A stretch of 64,000 nucleotides of DNA, taken from assembly GCF_900110115.1 (NCBI RefSeq), contig NZ_FOCM01000009.1, forward strand, positions 5,001 through 69,000, read 5' to 3'. The position numbers were made by a program, and so were the translations under genes. The notes under the pieces were generated by a model. It was not told the DNA's origin. It did not search any database and saw only the letters and a list, made by a program, of their open reading frames with translations. The DNA is from Palleronia pelagia. GTDB taxonomy: Bacteria; Pseudomonadota; Alphaproteobacteria; Rhodobacterales; Rhodobacteraceae. Below, one piece after another: positions 57,190 to 64,000 of the stretch (positions are counted from its first letter, which is position 1; the number at the start of each line of letters is the position of its first letter).

Positions 57190-57212
57190 CCATCACTGGT
57201 CTCCAAATACTC
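57190..57212 (-). repeat. REP-like element fragment between bchN and bchB (inverted)
   Basis: Read on the minus strand, this 23-bp stretch is GAGTATTTGG followed by AGACCAGTGATGG. It matches the tail of the element inside bchB (58588-58610) at 21 of 23 positions, in the opposite orientation. Only the tail is present; no palindromic head is attached. Confidence 0.7.
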
Positions 57213-57229
57213 GACGCGAGCCGCACGCC

Positions 57230-58789
57230 ATGAAGCTCAGCGTCTGGACATATGAAGGCCCGCCCCATGTCGGGGCGATGCGCGTCGCCACCGGGATGCG
57301 CGGTCTGCACTATGTCCTGCACGCGCCCCAGGGCGACACCTACGCCGACCTTCTGTTCACCATGATCGAGCGGCGCGACCGCCGTCCGCCGGTGACCTAC
57401 ACCACGTTCCAGGCGCGCGACCTCGGCTCGGACACCGCCGACCTGTTCCGCACCGCCTGCGAGGACGCCGTGGCGCGCTTCCGGCCCGAGGCGATAATCG
57501 TCGGCGCGTCCTGCACGGCCGAGCTGATCCAGGACGACCCGGGCGGCATGGCAGAAACCATGGACCTGGGCGGGATCCCGGTGATCCCGCTGGAACTGCC
57601 GTCCTACCAGCGCAAGGAAAACTTCGGCGCGGACGAGACGTTCTACCAGGTCGTCAAGCGGCTCGCCCAGCCGATGGAGCGCACGGCCCGTCCCACGGTC
57701 AACATCCTCGGGCCCACCGGGCTGGGCTTCCGCCACCGCGACGACGTGGCCGAGATCACGGGCCTGCTGGCCGACATGGGGATCGAGGTGAATGTCTGCG
57801 CCCCCATGGGCGCCACCCCCGCGGACATCGCGCGACTGGGCGCGGCGCATGCCAACGTGCTGCTCTACCCGGAAACGGGCGAGACGGCCGCGCGCTGGTG
57901 CGAGAAGACGTTGGGCCAGCCCTTCACGAAAACGGTGCCGATGGGCGTCGGCGCCACCCGCGATTTCATCGCCGAGATCCGCGCAATGCTGCCCGATGCG
58001 CTCGCCCCCAGCGAGGCGGGGCTGCGCCTGCCCTGGTACTCGGCCAGCGTCGACAGCACCTACCTGACCGGCAAGCGCGTGTTCCTGTTCGGCGACGCGA
58101 CCCACGTGATGGCGGCCGCCCGGATCGCCCGCGACGAGATGGGGTTCGAGGTCTGCGGCATGGGCTGCTACAACCGCGAATTCGCGCGGCCCATGCGCGC
58201 GGCGGCCAAGGAATACGGGCTGAGCGCGCTGATCACCGACGACTATCTCGAGGTCGAGCGCGCGATCGAGGACGCCGCGCCCGAGATGATCCTCGGCACG
58301 CAGATGGAACGGCATATCGGCAAGCGGCTCGGCATCCCCTGCGCCGTGATCTCGGCCCCCGTCCACGTGCAGGATTTCCCCGCCCGCTATTCGCCCGTCA
58401 TGGGGTTCGAGGGCGCGAACGTGATCTTCGACACCTGGGTGCACCCGCTGGTCATGGGGCTGGAAGAGCACCTGCTGCACATGTTCCGCGAGGATTTCGA
58501 GTTCCACGATGCCGCCGGCCCGTCGCATCACGGCGGCAAGGCCGTCGCGCGGGCCGAGGACGCCGGGGGCCAGCCCCCGGACCCCCGGAGTATTTCGGGA
58601 CCAGTGATGGAAGAGACCGGCGCGGACGTGGTGACGTGGCTCGCCGAGGCCGAGCGTGAACTGAAGAAGATCCCGTTCTTCGTGCGCGGCAAGGCGCGCC
58701 GCAACACCGAGACCTTCGCGGCCGAGCGCGGCGTGCGCGAGATCAGCGTAGACACGCTTTACGAGGCGAAGGCCCATTATGCGCGATGA
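57230..58789 (+). CDS. bchB: Dark protochlorophyllide reductase subunit B
   Basis: 519 residues. D36 (the unusual aspartate ligand of the NB-cluster) is present in [10 protein letters not shown]. The nitrogenase-like domain runs to ~440. The C-terminal protochlorophyllide-reductase domain ([33 protein letters not shown]) fills ~470-515. The linker between them (445-461) is encoded by an inserted palindromic element, in frame. It overlaps bchH by 11 nt. The start at 57230 gives the family's [18 protein letters not shown]. Confidence 0.96.
   Translation: MKLSVWTYEGPPHVGAMRVATGMRGLHYVLHAPQGDTYADLLFTMIERRDRRPPVTYTTFQARDLGSDTADLFRTACEDAVARFRPEAIIVGASCTAELIQDDPGGMAETMDLGGIPVIPLELPSYQRKENFGADETFYQVVKRLAQPMERTARPTVNILGPTGLGFRHRDDVAEITGLLADMGIEVNVCAPMGATPADIARLGAAHANVLLYPETGETAARWCEKTLGQPFTKTVPMGVGATRDFIAEIRAMLPDALAPSEAGLRLPWYSASVDSTYLTGKRVFLFGDATHVMAAARIARDEMGFEVCGMGCYNREFARPMRAAAKEYGLSALITDDYLEVERAIEDAAPEMILGTQMERHIGKRLGIPCAVISAPVHVQDFPARYSPVMGFEGANVIFDTWVHPLVMGLEEHLLHMFREDFEFHDAAGPSHHGGKAVARAEDAGGQPPDPRSISGPVMEETGADVVTWLAEAERELKKIPFFVRGKARRNTETFAAERGVREISVDTLYEAKAHYAR
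58563..58610 (+). repeat. REP-like palindromic element inside bchB
   Basis: 48 bp. The hairpin CCGGGGG-CCAG-CCCCCGG (58563-58580) is followed by ACCCCCGGAGTATTTCGG and GACCAGTGATGG. The layout (hairpin, ACCCCGGAG, GTATTT, purine-rich tail) is shared with 62366-62412. It is exactly 16 codons long and is translated as a [15 protein letters not shown] segment. It sits in the variable linker, where it should be tolerated. Confidence 0.75.
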
Positions 58790-61700
58790 CCTTGGCCATA
58801 TCGACGCGGGCTACCGCATCGCCATCGTGACGCTGGACGCCCACGCCGCGGGCCCGGCCGCGCGGGTTCTGCCGCGCATGTCGCGCGACTTTCCGGGCCT
58901 GTCTGTCAGCGTGCACGCGGCCGCCGAATGGGCCGAGACGCCCCACGCGCTGGACGCCGCGCGCGAGGCGGTGCGCCATGCCGATATCGTCATCGTCACC
59001 CTGCTGTTCCTGGAAGAGCATATCTCGGCGATCCTGCCGGACCTGAAGGCGCGGCGCGATCATTGCGACGCCATGATCGGCATCGTGGCCGACCAGCAGA
59101 TCGTGAACCTGACACGCATGGGCAGCCTCGACATGGCCAAGCCCGCCTCGGGCGTCATGGCGATACTGAAGAAGCTGAAGCCCAAGGCCGGCAAGCGCGC
59201 CTCGGGCGAAGGCCACATGAAGATGCTGCGCCGGATCCCGCGGATCCTGCGCTACCTGCCCGGCAAGGCGCAGGACCTGCGCGGCTATTTCCTGACGATG
59301 CAATACTGGCTGGGCGGCTCGGACGACAATGTCGAACAGATGCTGCGGCTGGCGATCTCGCGCTATTCCAGCCAGCGTGGCTGGCGTGGCGCAGCGGTGG
59401 CCGACCCGATCGAGTATCCCGAGGTGGGGCTTTACCACCCCGACCTGGCCGATCACCGCATCACCACCGAGGCCGCCGAATTCCCCCGGCCGGAGGGCGC
59501 GCGCGCCACGGTCGGGCTGGTCATCCTGCGCAGCTATGCGCTGGCCTCGGACACCGCGCATTACGACGCCGTCATCCGCAGCTTCGAGGCGGCGGGCCTG
59601 GCCTGCGTCCCGGTGTTCTCGGGCGGGCTGGACGCGCGCCCGGCGATGGAGCGGTATTTCCGCGACGCGGACGGTCACGTCTCGGTGGACGCCATCGTGT
59701 CGCTGACCGGTTTCTCGCTTGTGGGCGGGCCCGCCTACAACGACAGCGACGCGGCCGTCACGACGCTGGGCGGCTTCGACGTGCCCTACCTCTCGGCCCA
59801 TCCGCTGGAGTTCCAGACGCTGGGCCAGTGGTCCGACAGCCGCACCGGGCTGGGACCGGTCGAGACGACCATGCTGATCGCCTTGCCCGAGATCGACGGG
59901 GCGACCAACCCCACCGTGTTCGCGGGCCGCCACGGCGCCGATGGCTGCGCGGGCTGCGCCCATCGCTGCCGTAACGGATCTGAGGTGAAAGCCATGGCGC
60001 CCTGCCACGAGCGGATCGCGGCCCTGACCGAGCGGGCCGGGCGGCTCGCCCGCCTGCGGCGGCAGGAGGCGGCCGAGCGCAAGGCGGCGATCGTCCTTTT
60101 CGGCTTCCCGCCCAACGCCGGCGCCATCGGCACCGCCGCCTACCTGTCGGTGTTCGAGAGCCTGTTCAACACGCTGCACGCCATGAAGGCCGAGGGATAC
60201 GAGCTGGACCCACCCGAAAGCGTGGACGACCTGCGGCGGCTGGTGCTGGAGGGCAATGCCGCGCAATACGGGCAGGAGGCCAACGTGGCCGCCCGCGTCA
60301 GTGCCGACACGCTGGTGCGCCGCACGCCCTGGCTGGCCGAGATCGAGTCGGCCTGGGGCCCCGCGCCGGGCAAGGTTCAGAGCGATGGCAGCGGCGTCTT
60401 CGTGCTGGGCCACCGGTTCGGCAATGTCTTCGTCGGGGTGCAGCCCGCCTTCGGCTACGAGGGCGACCCCATGCGCCTGCTGTTCGAGCGCGGCTTCGCC
60501 CCGACCCACGCGTTCAACGGTTTCTACCAGTACCTGCGCGAGGATTTCGGCGCCGACGTGGTCCTGCATTTCGGCATGCATGGCGCGCTCGAGTTCATGC
60601 CCGGCAGACAGGTGGGCATGGGCGCGTCCGACTGGTCGGACCGGCTGATGGGCAACCTGCCCAACGTTTACCTCTACGCCGCCAACAACCCGTCCGAGGC
60701 GACACTGGCCAAGCGCCGCTCGGGCGCGGTCTGCGTCACGCACCTGACCCCGCCGCTGGGGCAGGCGGGGCTTTACAAGGGCCTGGCCGAGTTGAAGGAC
60801 AGCCTTCAGCGCTGGCGCGCGGGTGACGGCGGTGCCGAGCTCGAGGCGTTGATCGAAAGCCAGGCGGCGGCGGTGGATCTTGGCGGCGTGGCACCCGGCG
60901 ATTTGTGGCTGAAGCTGCTGGAGTTCGAGGACGCGCTGATCCCCGACGGGTTGCACGTGGTGGGCCGCCCCATGGGCGACGACCAGCGAGCGCGGCTTCT
61001 GGACCTGCTGCCCGACCAGTCCGAGGAGGGCCGCGCGGCGCTGGACGCCAAGCTGCGGCAGCAGACCGAGATCCCCGCGCTGATGGCGGCGCTGGGCGGG
61101 CATTACATCGCGCCGGTGCCGGGCGGCGACCTGATCCGGTCGCCCCAGATCCTGCCCACGGGGCGCAACATACACGCGTTCGACCCGTTCCGGATGCCGA
61201 CCGCCTTCGCGATGGCCGACGGCGCCAAGCAGGCGCAGCTGCTGCTGGAGACCCATAAGACCTTGCCCAAGACCGTCGCGCTGGTGCTGTGGGGGTCGGA
61301 CAACATCAAGTCCGACGGCACGCCCATCGCCCAGGCGCTGGCGCTGATGGGCGCGCGGCCGCGCTTCGACGGCTACGGACGGCTGTGCGGGGCAGACCTG
61401 ATCCCGCTGGCCGAACTGGGCCGTCCGCGCATCGACGTGGTGATGACGCTGTCGGGCATCTTCCGCGACCTGCTGCCGCTGCAGACCCGCATGCTGGCCG
61501 AGGCCGCGTGGAAGGCCGCGACGGCCGAGGAACCGCTGGATCAGAACTTCGTCCGCGCCCATGCCCTGGCCTATGCCGAGACCATGGGATGCGATCTCGA
61601 GACGGCGGCTTTGCGCGTCTTCTCGAACGCGGAAGGGGCCTATGGCTCGAACGTCAATCAACTGGTGGACGGGTCCAGCTTCGACGACGAGGACGAGCTG

Positions 61701-62336
61701 GCCGATGCCTACGAGGCGCGCAAGAGCTTTGCCTACGGACGGTCTGGCAAGCCCGCCGCGCAATCGGCGCTGCTGCAGCGCGCGCTGGGCGACGTGGACC
61801 TGGCCTACCAGAACCTGGAATCGGTCGAGCTTGGGGTCACCAGCGTCGATCACTACTTCGACACGCTGGGCGGCATCTCGCGCGCGGTGAAGCGCGCCAA
61901 GGGCGGCCAGTCGGCGCCTGTCTATATCGGCGACCAGACCCGCGGCGCGGCCAAGGTGCGCACCTTGCAGGACCAGGTCGCGCTGGAGACACGGTCGCGC
62001 AGCCTGAATCCCCGCTTCTACGAGCCGCTGCTGAAGCACGGGGCCGAGGGCGTGCGCCAGATCGAGGCGCACGTGACCAACACGCTGGGCTGGTCGGCGA
62101 CGACCGGCGAGGTCGAGCCGTGGGTCTACCAGCGGCTGAGCGAGACATTCGTGCTGGACGAGGACATGCGTCGGCGGCTGTCGGAGCTGAACCCGGTGGC
62201 GTCGTCGCGCATGGCGGGGCGGCTGCTGGAGGCGTCGGACCGCAACTACTGGCAACCCGACGCCGCGACGCTCGACGCGCTGCAGATGGCGGCGGACGAA
62301 CTCGAGGACCGGATGGAAGGGATCGCGGCGGAATGA
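58779..62336 (+). CDS. bchH: Mg-chelatase subunit H
   Basis: 1185 residues, normal for BchH (~1190). [19 protein letters not shown] begins the protein. CobN/BchH blocks follow: [76 protein letters not shown] and [34 protein letters not shown]. The porphyrin-binding subunit inserts Mg2+ into protoporphyrin IX with BchI and BchD, which are not in the window. The long ORF on the opposite strand is a codon-bias shadow. Confidence 0.97.
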   Translation: MRDDLGHIDAGYRIAIVTLDAHAAGPAARVLPRMSRDFPGLSVSVHAAAEWAETPHALDAAREAVRHADIVIVTLLFLEEHISAILPDLKARRDHCDAMIGIVADQQIVNLTRMGSLDMAKPASGVMAILKKLKPKAGKRASGEGHMKMLRRIPRILRYLPGKAQDLRGYFLTMQYWLGGSDDNVEQMLRLAISRYSSQRGWRGAAVADPIEYPEVGLYHPDLADHRITTEAAEFPRPEGARATVGLVILRSYALASDTAHYDAVIRSFEAAGLACVPVFSGGLDARPAMERYFRDADGHVSVDAIVSLTGFSLVGGPAYNDSDAAVTTLGGFDVPYLSAHPLEFQTLGQWSDSRTGLGPVETTMLIALPEIDGATNPTVFAGRHGADGCAGCAHRCRNGSEVKAMAPCHERIAALTERAGRLARLRRQEAAERKAAIVLFGFPPNAGAIGTAAYLSVFESLFNTLHAMKAEGYELDPPESVDDLRRLVLEGNAAQYGQEANVAARVSADTLVRRTPWLAEIESAWGPAPGKVQSDGSGVFVLGHRFGNVFVGVQPAFGYEGDPMRLLFERGFAPTHAFNGFYQYLREDFGADVVLHFGMHGALEFMPGRQVGMGASDWSDRLMGNLPNVYLYAANNPSEATLAKRRSGAVCVTHLTPPLGQAGLYKGLAELKDSLQRWRAGDGGAELEALIESQAAAVDLGGVAPGDLWLKLLEFEDALIPDGLHVVGRPMGDDQRARLLDLLPDQSEEGRAALDAKLRQQTEIPALMAALGGHYIAPVPGGDLIRSPQILPTGRNIHAFDPFRMPTAFAMADGAKQAQLLLETHKTLPKTVALVLWGSDNIKSDGTPIAQALALMGARPRFDGYGRLCGADLIPLAELGRPRIDVVMTLSGIFRDLLPLQTRMLAEAAWKAATAEEPLDQNFVRAHALAYAETMGCDLETAALRVFSNAEGAYGSNVNQLVDGSSFDDEDELADAYEARKSFAYGRSGKPAAQSALLQRALGDVDLAYQNLESVELGVTSVDHYFDTLGGISRAVKRAKGGQSAPVYIGDQTRGAAKVRTLQDQVALETRSRSLNPRFYEPLLKHGAEGVRQIEAHVTNTLGWSATTGEVEPWVYQRLSETFVLDEDMRRRLSELNPVASSRMAGRLLEASDRNYWQPDAATLDALQMAADELEDRMEGIAAE

Positions 62337-62365
62337 CCGGGCGACGCGCATTCGGAAAGGCCGGA

Positions 62366-62412
62366 CCGGGGCTCTGCCCCGGACCCCGGAGGTATTTAGG
62401 GAAAGATGAAGG
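62366..62412 (+). repeat. REP-like palindromic element between bchH and bchL
   Basis: The hairpin CCGGGG-CTCTG-CCCCGG (62366-62382) is followed by ACCCCGGAGGTATTTAGGG and AAAGATGAAG. It is the same layout as the bchB copy and occupies nearly half of the 103-bp bchH-bchL gap. From memory, such elements are frequent just after genes in Rhodobacteraceae genomes. It may act as a mild terminator or mRNA-stabilising stem. Confidence 0.7.
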
Positions 62413-62436
62413 ACGGACCGTTCTTCGGGAAGGTGA

Positions 62437-63359
<923 letters not shown>

Positions 63360-63360
<1 letters not shown>

Positions 63361-64000
63361 TGAACATGCACGCCCCGTCCACCGACCGTACCGCCACCGT
63401 GCCGCCCGCGTCCCGCGCGGGTGCAGGGGGCGTGCACGGCGGGGCCGACGGCGTGCATACCGTGTCCACGGGCCGTACACCGCCGGTGCACGGCGCGCAG
63501 GGCGGAAGGCCGACGGCGTATGATGCCACGCGCGACCGGGTCGAGCGGTATTTCGACGGAAGTGCCACCAAGGTTTGGGAGCAGCTGACCAGCGATGCCG
63601 AGGTCAGCCGCATCCGCGCCACCGTGCGGGCCGGGCGCGACCGGATGCGCGCCGTGATGCTGGGTCAGTTGCCCCGGGACCTGCGCGGCGCCCGCGTTCT
63701 GGATGCCGGCTGCGGCACCGGTGCGGGGGCGGCGGCGCTGGCCGCGCGCGGCGCCGACGTGGTGGCCATCGACATCTCGCCCCGGCTGGTCGAAATCGCC
63801 GCGCGGCGCCTGCCGGAGGGTCTGCCGGGACAGGTCGAGTTCCGCGCGGGCGACATGCTGTCGGCCGAACTGGGCCGCTTCGACGCGGTGCTGGCGATGG
63901 ATTCGCTGATCTATTACGGCGAGCGGGACCTGGTGGCGGCGCTGGACGCGCTGTCGGCCCGTAGCCCGCGGCTGGTCTTCACCGTCGCGCCGCGCACGCC
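63360..64000 (+). CDS. bchM: Mg-protoporphyrin IX methyltransferase, cut by window end
   Basis: 213 residues are visible and the reading frame is open to the end. From residue 52 on it is BchM: TAYDATRDRVERYFDGSATKVWEQL, then the SAM motif VLDAGCGTGAGAAALAARGADVVAIDIS and MDSLIYYGERDL. Residues 1-51 are a low-complexity G/A/H/P/T-rich extension encoded by GTGCAC-type repeats, which BchM normally lacks. The usual start would be at 63513, but that codon is ACG within PTAYD. The first possible start is ATG 63360, overlapping the bchL stop by 1 nt; a second ATG follows at 63366. Methylates the C13 propionate. Confidence 0.93.

Overview
The window comes from a high-GC alphaproteobacterium that makes bacteriochlorophyll, most likely an aerobic anoxygenic phototroph of the Rhodobacteraceae (Roseobacter-type). 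Three things point there. The right end carries an aerR/ppaA-ppsR-bchFNBHLM photosynthesis cluster in the order known from Rhodobacter. The left end has the family's rRNA operon layout, 23S-5S-tRNA-fMet. The fructose ABC, fused MrpAB and TldE/LpxK genes are also of alphaproteobacterial type. No species is claimed.

Layout. 1-1167: 3' end of an rRNA operon (23S, 5S, initiator tRNA, intrinsic terminator). 1.2-8.5 kb: a truncated IS3-type transposase, then a sugar-uptake cluster (ATPase, permease, binding protein, probable D-apionate lactonase) facing a FadR-type GntR regulator, with two identical-arm operator palindromes between them. 8.5-9.2 kb: a decayed beta-lactamase-fold hydrolase. 9.2-14.1 kb: a LysR regulator and the inorganic-carbon uptake pair dabB-dabA. 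14.1-15.8 kb: eroded DNA with a membrane-protein gene broken by a stop codon.

15.8-24.8 kb: a respiratory module with many ATGA overlaps. It holds a small membrane protein, a PQQ dehydrogenase, an SDR, a cytochrome-c-tailed oxidase subunit II, a fused oxidase subunit I-III, an unknown membrane protein, a CtaG-type assembly factor and a triheme cytochrome c. It could carry electrons from a periplasmic substrate to oxygen by itself. 24.8-25.8 kb: a nucleotide-sugar epimerase. 26.2-32.2 kb: a complete Mrp cation/proton antiporter (A and B fused, then C, D, E, F, G). 32.5-36.8 kb: frcBCA fructose transporter with a divergent ROK regulator.

36.9-54 kb: mostly housekeeping and short accessory genes: GFA, GNAT, EVE and HNH proteins, a 206-bp tandem repeat, a crotonase/SDR pair, DUF2125, tldE, an IMPase-family phosphatase, Kdo transferase, lpxK, a DsbA-like protein, DUF721, mutY, alkB, an esterase and a CurA-type reductase. 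52.9-64 kb: the bacteriochlorophyll cluster. PpsR represses and AerR/PpaA counteracts it, and two TGT-N12-ACA sites lie between aerR and bchF. BchLNB is the dark protochlorophyllide reductase, BchH the Mg-chelatase large subunit, BchM the methyltransferase (cut by the window end) and BchF the 3-vinyl hydratase.

Most interesting points: a REP-like palindromic element sits in frame inside bchB, with relatives in two neighbouring bch spacers. BchM has a 51-residue low-complexity N-terminal extension and no ATG at the ancestral start. The alternative oxidase lacks the K-channel lysine and is packaged with a PQQ dehydrogenase. The initiator tRNA lacks one of the three classical G:C pairs. Some genes are visibly decaying.
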